Source: Paraburkholderia franconis (lineage in GTDB: Bacteria > Pseudomonadota > Gammaproteobacteria > Burkholderiales > Burkholderiaceae). From it: a stretch of 64,000 nucleotides of DNA. Under the pieces are notes generated by a model. The model was not told the DNA's origin. It made no database searches and saw only the letters and a program-made list of their open reading frames with translations. Both the position numbers and the translations under genes were made by a program. Location of the stretch: NCBI RefSeq assembly GCF_009362735.1, contig NZ_WHNP01000001.1, positions 62,001 through 126,000 of the forward strand, read 5' to 3'. Each line of letters begins with the position of its first letter. Positions within the stretch are counted from its first letter, which is position 1. Positions 1-8,057 of the stretch are shown piece after piece.

Positions 1-430
1 GCTGCGCTGCGCCCTGCTGCCGGTCCGCCTCGATCTTCGCGAAGTCGATACCCAGTCCTTCCAGCATCTTGCGCGACAGGCACGCACGCGCGCTATCGCC
101 CTCGTGCGCGGCGACGAAGCGCACGCTATCGTGCGCCACGCGGTTGTCGTTGACCCAGATGTCGACCGTATAGACGCCTGGCGACACCACGTTGCCATGC
201 GCAAAACGCGCGACGTCGACGCGCTCGCCTGGATCGACTTGCAGGAACGTCGTGTCGAATGCAACGGCGCCGTTCGATTCCGCCGGCTCGGCCGCATCGG
301 CATGCGCCGAACCCGCGCAGCCGATCACCGCGAATACGGAAAGCACAACTGACGTGACGGGATTCAGCACGAACGAACCCGCCGGTTGCCTGGTAGCAGC
401 TTGCGATTGTCTGGAATGCGAATGCTTCAT
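1..430 (-). CDS. Fimbrial outer-membrane usher, N-terminal part (runs off the window)
   Basis: Partial gene: the frame is open from the ATG at 428-430 to the window edge, about 143 residues, with the 3' end missing. The first ~45 residues are a long signal peptide ending near AHA. After it comes an FDTTFLQVD segment and a GVYTVDIWVN segment typical of the PapC/FimD N-terminal periplasmic domain, which receives chaperone-subunit complexes, and then the cysteine-containing CLSRKMLEGLGID stretch of that domain. Ushers form the outer-membrane pore and assembly platform of chaperone-usher pili. It lies downstream of the chaperone (162-nt gap) in a fimA-chaperone-usher order, which supports the call. 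The barrel and plug domains cannot be seen here. Confidence 0.85.
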   Translation of the reverse strand, partial: MKHSHSRQSQAATRQPAGSFVLNPVTSVVLSVFAVIGCAGSAHADAAEPAESNGAVAFDTTFLQVDPGERVDVARFAHGNVVSPGVYTVDIWVNDNRVAHDSVRFVAAHEGDSARACLSRKMLEGLGIDFAKIEADRQQGAAQ

Positions 431-592
431 GACGTGCCGACTTCGATTGCTGTGAAACGGAGGTCTTTCGATGGAATCGCGCGCGCAAAGGCGCAGCGCG
501 CATCGCGATGTGATGCGCACCGGCATTTACGAAATGAAAGAAAGCACCAGGCGTCCGGGATGCGGGCGCCTCGGGAAAGCACGGATTCCGCG

Positions 593-1333
593 CTACGGCG
601 TGAGCGTCGCGTCGCCTTCGATTGCGCCGCCGAAGTCATTGATGGCGACGTAGTGCACTTTTGCCGACTGCACACCGGCCATCTGCGGCACGGGGATGAT
701 CTCCTTGCCGTGCGGCGCGACCATGCCGCCGCTCTCGTTCTTGAATGTGCGTCCGTTGGACGTGACGTCGATCTCGCTGAACGACACGTGCCACGCAGTC
801 GGATTGGACACGGCAAGCGCCTGGCCCTTGCCTTGCGGCGCCGGCACGACCTTCCAGTCGAGCAGGCGCGGCGCATCTTCCGGCGTGCCAGGCAATTTCG
901 GCGGACGTACGAACACCTTGATCCGCGTGCGGTAGGCGAGCTGCAGCGTGTTCGCGTCCGGCGTCGCGTCGGCTTTTGGCGGAATGTCGAGCACGTTGAG
1001 CCAGTACACCGACTCGCGATCCTGCGGCAGTGCCGCGCCGCTGTACATGACACGCAGCGTCTGCGATTTGCTCGCGTCCATGCGGAAAATCGGCGGCGTG
1101 ATCACGAAGGGCGCGTTGCCGGCACCGGGCTTCGCTTCGGCGTTGCCGTCGTCCATCCAGACCTGAACGAGCGACGGCGTGCTGCTGTCGTTGTTCAGCT
1201 TGACGGTCACTTCGCGCTGATCGAGCGGATACACGACACGCGTGCCGCCGACCGTCACGCTCGCATGGGCCACGCCCATCAACAGCGCGCTCATCGAGCC
1301 CAGAGCCGCCACCCATCGATACATCGCTTTCAT
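593..1333 (-). CDS. Periplasmic pilus assembly chaperone (PapD/FimC family)
   Basis: 246 residues, normal for the family. Residues 1-24 form a signal peptide ending VAHA. The mature protein has the N-terminal Ig-like domain with a GTRVVYPL segment (R32, equivalent to the subunit-anchoring Arg8 of PapD) and the family signature LPQDRESVYWLNVLDIP at about 102-118. A basic residue in the RIKVFVRP segment would match PapD Lys112. The second Ig-like domain follows. It binds pilus subunits by donor-strand complementation in the periplasm and delivers them to the usher encoded next (1-430). The fimA-like subunit lies 77 bp upstream, separated by a strong hairpin. The start at 1333 fits the signal peptide. 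Confidence 0.93.
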   Translation of the reverse strand: MKAMYRWVAALGSMSALLMGVAHASVTVGGTRVVYPLDQREVTVKLNNDSSTPSLVQVWMDDGNAEAKPGAGNAPFVITPPIFRMDASKSQTLRVMYSGAALPQDRESVYWLNVLDIPPKADATPDANTLQLAYRTRIKVFVRPPKLPGTPEDAPRLLDWKVVPAPQGKGQALAVSNPTAWHVSFSEIDVTSNGRTFKNESGGMVAPHGKEIIPVPQMAGVQSAKVHYVAINDFGGAIEGDATLTP

Positions 1334-1373
1334 CGCCTTGACCTTTGATCCGGTTCCGACATTCGTCCGTCAT

Positions 1374-1401
1374 CAAGGCGCTTGCCGACGCAAGCGCCTT
1401 G
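1374..1401 (-). promoter_or_regulatory. Intercistronic hairpin between fimA-like gene and chaperone
   Basis: A perfect 12-bp inverted repeat, CAAGGCGCTTGC, with a 4-nt loop sits 10 nt past the subunit stop codon and before the chaperone. No T-tract follows on the minus strand, so it is more likely an mRNA 3'-end stabiliser or partial attenuator than a full terminator. Such hairpins raise subunit mRNA over chaperone and usher mRNA in other fimbrial operons; that role here is inference. Confidence 0.6.
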
Positions 1402-1410
1402 TACTGCGCT

Positions 1411-1980
1411 TTACTGGTACTGCATCGTGTACTGCACAGTCGTATTGACGCTGCCTGCTTGCGCCTTGCCCGTCGCGTAGTACTGCGCGAAGTAGTTCAG
1501 CACGGCCGCACCGCCGGAGATCGTTGCGCCGTTGGCGGCAAGGTCGTTGTTGGCGGTCGTCAGGATGTTGATCGGCTGCATCTGCGCGTTCAAAAGACGG
1601 ACTTCCACGTTCTGCGCCGGCGATGCCGAAGCCTGGTTCACCAGATAGCCGCTGTTCTGATCGACCGTCGGGCCGTTCTCGAAGTGCGCAACCGCCTTCG
1701 TCGCGGAGCCCGAGCAACCGCTGAGCGCCAGCTTGATGTCGCCGAGGTTCGACGTGCCGGCGACAGCGCCGGTGCTCGCCAGAGAACCCGTCGGGACCGT
1801 CGGCAACGTCGTCGTCACGTTGGCGGGCGAGCCGCTCGCCACGCCGTTGATCGAACAGGTCGTGTCCGACACCGCGCCGTTGATCGTGATCGTGCCGTCA
1901 GCGGCGTGCGCCGTGAGCGACGTCAGGCTGACGATGCCCGTGGCAACGACGACCGCTGCGGAAATGATGCGTTTTTGCAT
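1411..1980 (-). CDS. Major fimbrial subunit (FimA family)
   Basis: 189 residues, usual for type-1-like pilins. The signal peptide is about residues 1-26 (cut after AHA). The mature protein begins with an ADGTITINGAVSDTTCSI segment, and C42 and C89 are placed to form the conserved subunit disulfide. The C-terminus ends YTMQYQ, with the near-terminal tyrosine expected of pilins, and the protein is rich in Thr, Ser, Ala and Gly. Subunits are secreted by Sec, capped by the chaperone and polymerised by the usher. It is first in the operon fimA-chaperone-usher, preceded by an AGGAG ribosome site. Its upstream region is duplicated (see the repeats at 1956 and 2181). Confidence 0.92.
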   Translation of the reverse strand: MQKRIISAAVVVATGIVSLTSLTAHAADGTITINGAVSDTTCSINGVASGSPANVTTTLPTVPTGSLASTGAVAGTSNLGDIKLALSGCSGSATKAVAHFENGPTVDQNSGYLVNQASASPAQNVEVRLLNAQMQPINILTTANNDLAANGATISGGAAVLNYFAQYYATGKAQAGSVNTTVQYTMQYQ

Positions 1981-2130
1981 TGAAATGCTCCTTGATATCC
2001 GAATGAAGAAGTAGAACGAGGTTTATGAAACTCAGCGGAATCTTTGCGCCGTCACGTCGAACCGCTCGCCGACCAGCGTCGCCCGCCTGCACATTTCGAC
2101 GACGCCCGGCACGGACGAAATCCTAAAAAC
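1956..2130 (-). repeat. fimA leader, intact copy of a diverged tandem duplication
   Basis: This stretch contains the first codons, ribosome site and upstream region of the intact fimA-like gene. It aligns almost end to end with 2181-2331: both contain TGCGGAAATGA, then GATATCCGAATGAAGAA (copy B AGAATCTGAATGAACAA), GCGGAAtCTTtG, TTTCGACGA and ACGAAATCCTAAAAA. One gap of about 21 nt (around 2011-2034) separates them. The shared upstream block presumably contains the fim promoter; I cannot fix its -35/-10. Confidence 0.7.
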
Positions 2131-2180
2131 TTCGGCACCACGAATCTCTAAGGCGAGTCCTAAATATCGAGATGATCCGA

Positions 2181-2331
2181 TGCGGAAATGAGGAGTTTTC
2201 AGTTGAACGCTCATGAGAATCTGAATGAACAACGAGCGGAACCTTCGTGCCGTCCAATTGACCCGCTGGCCGACAACCGCCGTCTGATTGACCGTTTCGA
2301 CGATGTCTGGCACGAACGAAATTCTAAAAAT
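2181..2331 (-). pseudogene. Degenerate duplicate of the fimA leader and start region
   Basis: Second copy of the block at 1956-2130. On the minus strand it reads through a decayed ribosome site into CAACTGAAAACTCCTCATTT where the intact gene has CAATGCAAAAACGCATCATT, so the start codon is lost. Similarity stops at the sequence corresponding to about codon 9, just after ATTTCCGCA. This looks like the stub of a tandem duplication of the pilin gene whose body was deleted. A 105-residue open frame across both copies has internal similarity only because of the duplication. Confidence 0.6.
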
Positions 2332-2380
2332 CCTGAGCCTGAGAAGCATTAGAAAAAGTTCGAAAAATCTCGACAGGCAG

Positions 2381-2423
2381 CAAAAAACAAAAAGCCCGAA
2401 GCCCCGCGACGGGGCTTCGGGCT
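2381..2423 (-). terminator. Rho-independent terminator of the Fae-AKR-SSADH-MFS operon
   Basis: A 13-bp perfect stem (AGCCCGAAGCCCC, 2393-2405, with 2411-2423) and a 5-nt loop. On the minus strand it is followed by a T-rich run (complement of the A-rich 2381-2392). It lies 35 nt beyond the stop of the MFS gene. Confidence 0.9.
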
Positions 2424-2457
2424 CATGCCGAAGAAATGACTCGGTACGCGTGGACCG

Positions 2458-3873
2458 CTACGCGCCGCTCGCCTGGTTCAACGTCAGATGCTTGGTCTCG
2501 GGCGCCCACGCAATCGACACAATCATGCCGACGAGCAGCACCGCGGCCAGCGCGAGCATCGTCGAATGAAAGCCGAGCCGCGCGATGCCGAGCGGCAGCA
2601 GGAACGTGCCGACGGCCGAACCGAGCCGGCTGCACGCGATCGCGAGACCGACGCCGCACGCGCGCACTTCCGTCGGGAAGCACTCGGGCGGAAACACGCC
2701 GACGAGATTCGAGAACGCCGACATCGTCAGCGTAAACACAGCGAACGCGACGATCATCCAGAGCGCTGCCGACTCGGGCAGCATGCTCAACGCGATCAGC
2801 GACACGCATGTCACCGCGAACGAGCCGATCAGGAAGCGGCGGCGCGACAGCGCGATCGTCAGCCAGATGCCGAGCAGCGCGCCGAGCACGAGAAAGCCGT
2901 TGAGCAGGAAATCCGCGCCCGAGCCGTTGTCGAGATGAATCGCCTTGAGGATCGACGGCAGGAACGTGTAGATCGCGAAGTACGGAATCACGAGGCACAC
3001 GAAAAACGCGCAGTTGAAAACCGTGCGACGGATCAGGTCGGCCTTGAACAGCCGCGCGAAGCCGCCGCTTGCATGCGCATGATCGTCGTGCGCGCCGTCG
3101 AGCGTCACGTTCGGGCCGAAGTATTTCAGCACGATGGCCTGCGCCTCCGCGATGCGCCCCTTGCCATGCAGCCAGCGCGGCGATTCCGGCGTGCCGATGC
3201 GCATGACGAGCACGGCCAGCGCCGGCACGCCCGCCGAGGCCAGCAGCCAGCGCCACGCATCGGGCGACGCATCCGCGTAGTACATGCCGAGCACGTTCGC
3301 GACCACATAACCGATCGTCCAGATCACGCTGAACGAGCCGAGCAGCGTGCCGCGATGCTTGCGCGGCGAAAACTCCGCGAGGATCGCGTGGCCGACGGCG
3401 AAATCGCCGCCCATGCCAAAGCCGATCAGAACGCGCAGCGCGCACAGCATCCCCGGCGACGTGACGTAGAACTGCGCGAACGCAGCGAGCGTGATGATCA
3501 GAAAGCTCAACAGGAAGATGCGCTGCCGGCCCATGCGGTCCGACAGCCAGCCGAACACGAGACTGCCGACGAAGATGCCCATCAGCGCGGAACTGCCGAT
3601 CATGCCTTGCCAGAACGCGTCGAGCGGCATCTGCCTGTTGAGCGTCGCGAGCGCATAGCCGATCGTGCCGAGCGCGTAGCCTTCCGTGAAGTGTGCGCCA
3701 AATGTCAGCCCGGCGATCTTCACGTGGAACGCGTTGAGCGGCACGTCGTCGAGCGGGATCGCATCGCCGCTCGCATGCGGATGGTGGAAATGGTTGGAAT
3801 GGGCGCGCGCGGCTGCGCGCGCCGAATCGGAAGCGAGGCCGGACGGCCGCGCAAGCAGGTCCTGGTCGGTCAA
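2458..3873 (-). CDS. MFS metabolite:H+ symporter (sugar-porter-like)
   Basis: 471 residues from a TTG start at 3871-3873, chosen because AAAGGAGA lies 4 nt upstream. The frame can be extended to an ATG at 3978, but that has no ribosome site and would add 35 unlikely residues. About 12 membrane segments. The MFS loop 2-3 motif appears as GWLSDRMGRQR, an RGTLLGS segment follows helix 5, and a PESPRWL sequence in the central loop is typical of the sugar-porter and related metabolite:H+ symporters. The ~45-residue cytoplasmic N-terminus is His- and Ala-rich. It is last in an aldehyde-metabolism operon, so an aldehyde precursor or organic acid is a likely substrate; the sequence does not identify it. 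Confidence 0.85.
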   Translation of the reverse strand: MTDQDLLARPSGLASDSARAAARAHSNHFHHPHASGDAIPLDDVPLNAFHVKIAGLTFGAHFTEGYALGTIGYALATLNRQMPLDAFWQGMIGSSALMGIFVGSLVFGWLSDRMGRQRIFLLSFLIITLAAFAQFYVTSPGMLCALRVLIGFGMGGDFAVGHAILAEFSPRKHRGTLLGSFSVIWTIGYVVANVLGMYYADASPDAWRWLLASAGVPALAVLVMRIGTPESPRWLHGKGRIAEAQAIVLKYFGPNVTLDGAHDDHAHASGGFARLFKADLIRRTVFNCAFFVCLVIPYFAIYTFLPSILKAIHLDNGSGADFLLNGFLVLGALLGIWLTIALSRRRFLIGSFAVTCVSLIALSMLPESAALWMIVAFAVFTLTMSAFSNLVGVFPPECFPTEVRACGVGLAIACSRLGSAVGTFLLPLGIARLGFHSTMLALAAVLLVGMIVSIAWAPETKHLTLNQASGA

Positions 3874-3989
3874 GATGTCTCCTTTGTTATCGCTTGATCG
3901 CGTAATCGCGTAGTCGTGCGCCCCGCAGTTCGCGCCGGGACGCGTACTCCCTTGCTCTCCGCCGCGCGTGGCGGACACAGCTTCGACGG

Positions 3990-5429
3990 CTAGCGCGCGA
4001 GGCCGCCCATCATCATGTACTTCAGTTCGACGTACTCATCCATGCCGTACTTCGAGCCTTCGCGGCCGAGCCCCGATTGCTTGACACCGCCGAACGGCGC
4101 GACTTCCGTCGAGATGATTCCTTCGTTGATGCCGACCATGCCGCTTTCCAGCGCTTCCGCGACCCGCCACGCGCGCCCGAGGTCGCGCGTATAGAAGTAC
4201 GCGGAGAGACCGAACGGCGTATCGTTCGCGGCCTCGATCGCTTCGTCTTCCGTCTTGAAGCGGAAGCACGCGGCGACGGGGCCGAAGGTTTCTTCTTCGG
4301 CGATCCGCATCGACTGCGTCGCGTCGACGAGTACCGTCGGCTCGTAGAACGTGCCGCCCAGCGCGTGACGCTTGCCGCCCGTCAGTGACTTCGCGCCATG
4401 CTCCAGTGCGTCGGCCACGTGCGCCTCGACTTTCGCGAGCGCGGCCTCGTTGATCAGCGGTCCTTGCTCGACGTCGCCCTTTAGCGCATCGCCGATGCGC
4501 ATCTTCTTCACGGCGTCCGTCAGCGCCTGCGTGAACGCGTCGTAGATGCCGTCCTGCACATAGAAGCGGTTGACGCACACGCAGGTCTGCCCCGTATTGC
4601 GGAACTTCGACGCGATCGCGCCTTGCACGGCGGCGTCGATGTCGGCATCGTCGAATACGATGAACGGCGCGTTGCCGCCCAGTTCCAGCGAGAGCTTCTT
4701 CAACGTATCCGCCGACTGCTTCGCGAGCAGCTTGCCGACGCGCGTCGAGCCCGTAAACGACAGCTTGCGCACGACGGGCGACGCCGTCAGCGCGCCGCCG
4801 ATCGCGACGGCATCGCCCGACACGATGTTGAACACGCCCGCCGGAATGCCCGCGCGCCCAGCGAGCACGGCGAGCGCGAACGCCGACAGCGGCGTTTCTT
4901 CCGAAGGCTTCAACACCATCGTGCAACCGGCCGCGATCGCGGGGCCCGCCTTGCGCGTGATCATCGCGAGCGGGAAATTCCACGGCGTGATCGCGGCGAC
5001 CACGCCGACGGGCTCGCGCGTCACGATGATCTTCGAGTTGGGCTTCGGGCTTGGAATCAGGTCGCCGTAACTGCGCTTCGCTTCTTCCGCGAACCATTCG
5101 AAGAAGCTTGCCGCATAGCCGACTTCGCCCTTGGCCTCGGCGAGCGGCTTGCCCTGCTCGCGCGTCAAAAGCTCGGCGAGCGCGTCGCGATGTTCGAGCA
5201 TCAACTCGCCCCAGCGCTTCACGCGTGCGCCGCGTTCCTTCGCGGTCAGCGCGCGCCAAGCGGGAAAGGCGCGCTCGGCGGCGTCGATCGCTTGCGCCGT
5301 TTCCTGCGCGCCGCCCTTCGCGACGTTCGCGATGACCTCGCCCGTCGCCGGATTGCGAACCGCGTACGTGTTCGCGCTTTCGTACCACTCGCCGTTGATG
5401 TAGTGGCCGGTGCGGAGAAATTCGCTCAT
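3990..5429 (-). CDS. NAD(P)-dependent succinate-semialdehyde dehydrogenase family (GabD-like)
   Basis: 479 residues, the standard length for class I ALDHs. Visible signatures are VAAITPWNFPLAM with the cofactor-site PWN, FTGSTRVG, the catalytic-base motif LELGGNAPF, and GQTCVCVNR with the nucleophilic cysteine near residue 283. The paired-cysteine TCVC pattern is typical of GabD-type succinate/glutarate semialdehyde dehydrogenases. It would oxidise an aldehyde to the acid in the cytosol. The gene overlaps the aldo/keto reductase by 4 bp (ATGA), indicating translational coupling, and is followed by the MFS gene after 116 bp. With the Fae-like enzyme upstream, another small or semialdehyde substrate is possible. 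Confidence 0.88.
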   Translation of the reverse strand: MSEFLRTGHYINGEWYESANTYAVRNPATGEVIANVAKGGAQETAQAIDAAERAFPAWRALTAKERGARVKRWGELMLEHRDALAELLTREQGKPLAEAKGEVGYAASFFEWFAEEAKRSYGDLIPSPKPNSKIIVTREPVGVVAAITPWNFPLAMITRKAGPAIAAGCTMVLKPSEETPLSAFALAVLAGRAGIPAGVFNIVSGDAVAIGGALTASPVVRKLSFTGSTRVGKLLAKQSADTLKKLSLELGGNAPFIVFDDADIDAAVQGAIASKFRNTGQTCVCVNRFYVQDGIYDAFTQALTDAVKKMRIGDALKGDVEQGPLINEAALAKVEAHVADALEHGAKSLTGGKRHALGGTFYEPTVLVDATQSMRIAEEETFGPVAACFRFKTEDEAIEAANDTPFGLSAYFYTRDLGRAWRVAEALESGMVGINEGIISTEVAPFGGVKQSGLGREGSKYGMDEYVELKYMMMGGLAR

Positions 5430-6496
5430 GCTGCTTTACCCACTGCCTGATTCGCTGCTTGACCCAGATCGGCCACCGTATCGGCGAACACGCCTTGCGC
5501 GGGACGCGCTTCGCGCGCGATGCGCCTGCCGGCCGTGTAGTCGTTGATCAGATCGCAAGGCGTGTAGTTGCGCTCCAGCTCGTGCAGCTCGTCGGCATCG
5601 AGCTTCGTGTTCAACGCGGCCAGCGCGCTGTCGAACTGCGCCGGCGAGTCCGCGCCGACCAGCATGCTCGCGACGCCTTCGCGCTGCAGCACCCACGCCT
5701 GCGCGATCCGCGCCGCCGATACGCCGCGCTTCGCCGCGACGCGCGCGACGGACGCCGCGATCTCGCGCGATGCCGTGTCGCCGTACATCTGCGCGGTGAA
5801 TAAATCGGTCTGATTGCGCGTCGATTGCAGATCGCTCGTCAGCAGTCCGCGCGCGAGCGGGCTGAACACCGAAACGCCGACGCCCTGATCCTGGCAGTAC
5901 GGAATCATCTCGCGCTCTTCCTCGCGATACGCGAGGTTCAGTTGCAACTGCATGTTGATCGGCTTGTGCCAGCCATTGCGCTCGCAGACCTGCATGATCT
6001 TCGCGAACTGCCACGTGTACATCGTCGACACGCCGATGTAGCGCGCCTTGCCCGCGCGCACGATGTCGTTCAGCGCGCCCATCGTTTCTTCGACGGGCGT
6101 GTTCACGTCGAAGAAATGCAGCATGTAGACGTCGACGTAGTCCATGCCCAGACGCGCGAGCGATCCGTCGATGCCGTCCATGATGTGCTTGCGCGAGTGG
6201 CCGCCGGCGTTCTGATACGCGCCCATGTCGTAGCCGACCTTGGTCGTCACGACGATTTCCTCGCGGCGCGCGAGGCGCTTCAGAATGCGGCCGACCACTT
6301 CTTCGCCGACGCCCGTCGAATAGAAGTCCGCGAGGTCGATGAAGTTGACGCCGGCTTCGAGCGCGTGACGCACGATCGGCTCGCTTTGCGCTTCATCGAA
6401 AATCCACGGCTTCCATTGCGGCGTGCCCATGTTCATCGTGCCGAGGCACAGACGCGAAACCTTCAGGCCCGACTGGCCAAGGCGTACGTATTCCAT
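5426..6496 (-). CDS. Aldo/keto reductase
   Basis: 356 residues with an (alpha/beta)8 AKR pattern. It begins MEYVRLGQSGLKVSRLCLGT and carries NFIDLADFYSTGVGE (catalytic Asp and Tyr), VVTTKVG (catalytic Lys) and VDVYMLHFFD (catalytic His). Homologues of this class (AKR11/12-like) reduce aldehydes or ketones with NADPH. The start has AAGGAGA upstream. It sits between the Fae-like gene (30-bp gap) and the ALDH (4-bp overlap), so the three form one transcription unit. A reductase paired with a dehydrogenase suggests that the aldehyde can be disposed of by reduction or oxidation. The substrate is not readable from the sequence. Confidence 0.88.
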   Translation of the reverse strand: MEYVRLGQSGLKVSRLCLGTMNMGTPQWKPWIFDEAQSEPIVRHALEAGVNFIDLADFYSTGVGEEVVGRILKRLARREEIVVTTKVGYDMGAYQNAGGHSRKHIMDGIDGSLARLGMDYVDVYMLHFFDVNTPVEETMGALNDIVRAGKARYIGVSTMYTWQFAKIMQVCERNGWHKPINMQLQLNLAYREEEREMIPYCQDQGVGVSVFSPLARGLLTSDLQSTRNQTDLFTAQMYGDTASREIAASVARVAAKRGVSAARIAQAWVLQREGVASMLVGADSPAQFDSALAALNTKLDADELHELERNYTPCDLINDYTAGRRIAREARPAQGVFADTVADLGQAANQAVGKAA

Positions 6497-6526
6497 TGCG
6501 TTGTCTCCTTTGTGCTGTCGGCCGGC

Positions 6527-7051
6527 TTAGCGCTGCTTCGGCGTATAGAACGGGTTCGACACGTCGCGCGCGGCGGCGAACACATCTTCCTTGTGCGGCA
6601 AACCCTTCATCGCGGCGAGGATCGCGTTCTTGCACGCGCGGTAGTTGTTCTCGAAGACGGCGTCGAGATCGTCGGTCTCCGGGTTGACCCAGTTCGCCGA
6701 CACGACGACCCAGTCGTTCTCCGCTTCGGGCGGCAGCGTGCCGTTCTCCAGCGATTCGGCCACCGCCTTCGCGATGCCCGCCTGCGATGCGCCCCACGTC
6801 GCGTTGCCGTGGAAGTCGCCTTCGATCTGCGCCTTGTTGACGTACAGCGTCAGCGGCTTGGTCGGCACGCCCGGACGCGCGATCACGACGAACGGCGCGT
6901 GGCCCGCGGACGGGGTCGACAGCGCCGTGGCGAATGCCTGGCCAGCGGGGCCGTTGCGTGGGCCGACGATCACGTTGATGTGCGCGAGGTTCACGCCCGG
7001 ACCTTCGAATCCTTCGCCGATAAACAGTTGCTTTTCAGTGGTAGCGCTCAT
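6527..7051 (-). CDS. Formaldehyde-activating enzyme family protein (Fae-like)
   Basis: 174 residues from the ATG at 7049-7051, matching the ~170-residue Fae family. A longer open frame reaches 7453 but adds low-quality sequence. The N-terminal segment LAHINVIVGPR aligns with the Fae active-site stretch, placing the catalytic histidine at H24 (His22 in the Methylorubrum enzyme). Family-like PTKPLTLYVNK and GIAKAVAESLENG segments follow. Canonical Fae condenses formaldehyde with tetrahydromethanopterin. Fae paralogues of unclear role also exist, so the reaction here is unproven. It heads an operon with AKR, ALDH and MFS genes. No H4MPT-pathway gene lies in the window. Confidence 0.82.
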   Translation of the reverse strand: MSATTEKQLFIGEGFEGPGVNLAHINVIVGPRNGPAGQAFATALSTPSAGHAPFVVIARPGVPTKPLTLYVNKAQIEGDFHGNATWGASQAGIAKAVAESLENGTLPPEAENDWVVVSANWVNPETDDLDAVFENNYRACKNAILAAMKGLPHKEDVFAAARDVSNPFYTPKQR

Positions 7052-7642
7052 GGTTTCCGTTCCATCAGGTTTGGTGAGTGCGCCGATTGTGCTGTCCGGA
7101 ACGCGCGACGATGAATCGATGTTTTTTGATCCGGGGTATGAGGCGGGCTCAACTCCGGGTTTCCACCGAGCGAGGGTTATCGGCGAAGGAAAGGGTTGAG
7201 GTGAGCGTTTTCGGGAGAGGCGAAAAGCGGTGACCAATGTGGCCTGGCGTGAAGCCGACGCGTGATCGACGAGCGCTGTCCAGATCAACGAATCCGGAAG
7301 AGGAAGCGCGCGGCCGCGCTCTCGACGGCACGCGCAACCGCTTGTCGTATAAGGCTTTTCGGACGGTCGAACGGATTGGCTGGAGAGTGTGCGTGGCCGC
7401 TTCGACAGGTCAGTCGCACGCCGCCCGAACGCCGACCACGTGCGCCCCGACACGAATCAAATCGGACAAAGGTGAGGATTTTCGGGACGCCCGCAACGGT
7501 GCGGGCGGCACCTATGCATCGGCTCACTGCACGGCTGGCTCAGACAACGAACGATGCCGCTGCGGGACAAGAAGAAATGGGAGGAAAGACCTCGACGCGC
7601 CTATTCGCGCGCGTCATGCATCGGCGAATAGTCAGGCGCAAC
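7052..7642. other. Intergenic region between fae-like and H-NS-like genes
   Basis: 591 bp with no convincing gene; the open frames here (for example 7262-7972) have no ribosome site or recognisable protein. It must hold the promoter of the fae operon at its left end; I could not fix one. Two hairpins are visible: GCCCGCA/TGCGGGC at 7489-7506, and CTATTCGC/GCGAATAG at 7601-7631. The second lies just past the H-NS-like stop codon and may help end that transcript, though only a weak T-tract follows on the minus strand. Confidence 0.5.
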
Positions 7643-7933
7643 TCATTCGCCGATCAGAAACTTCTCGCGATTCTTACCCGCCAGCCAGGCCGGCGCGCGG
7701 CCACGGCCGCTCCATGTTTCGCCCGTCTTCGGATTGCGATACTTCGGCGGCAGCGCAGGCTTGCGCGGCGCGCGCGCCTTCGTCGAGAACCCGAGCTCTT
7801 CGGCGGTGATGCCGTACTCGGCGATCTTCTGCTTGATCTCGGCGATCGTCTGCGTGACTTCCTGCTCGCGCGCCTGTTCCATCTCCTTCTGGAGCTTTTC
7901 GAGTTGCGCGGTCAGCTGTTTGTATGTGGCCAT
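7643..7933 (-). CDS. H-NS family nucleoid protein
   Basis: 96 residues from ATG 7931-7933, chosen over an upstream in-frame start because GGAGA lies 9 nt before it. Residues 1-~50 are a charged coiled-coil oligomerisation region (KQLTAQLEKLQKEMEQ). The C-terminus holds the H-NS DNA-binding signature in the beta-proteobacterial form, YRNPKTGETWSGRGRAPAWL, with the TWSGRGR minor-groove (AT-hook-like) loop. Such proteins silence AT-rich, often acquired, DNA. It stands alone, between a 591-bp gap and a convergently unrelated hydrolase gene on the same strand. Burkholderia genomes usually hold several paralogues, so which one this is cannot be said. Confidence 0.92.
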   Translation of the reverse strand: MATYKQLTAQLEKLQKEMEQAREQEVTQTIAEIKQKIAEYGITAEELGFSTKARAPRKPALPPKYRNPKTGETWSGRGRAPAWLAGKNREKFLIGE

Positions 7934-8057
7934 CTGGCAAGGTCTCCATGCATGTCCGTACGGCAACTGTGACCGTATCGGACGTAAAAAGTGCCGGGTA
8001 GGAGTGTAGTGCCGTCAGAAAGGCATCGGTAGTGCGCGTTGTCAAAACATGACGAAT

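Noticed and set aside
2032..2349. A 105-residue minus-strand frame with an internal protein repeat
   Set aside because: The internal similarity is explained by the duplicated non-coding pilin leader; no ribosome site or family resemblance.
7262..7972. 236-residue plus-strand frame in the gap before the H-NS-like gene
   Set aside because: Half of it is antisense to the H-NS-like gene and the rest has no start signal or recognisable sequence.
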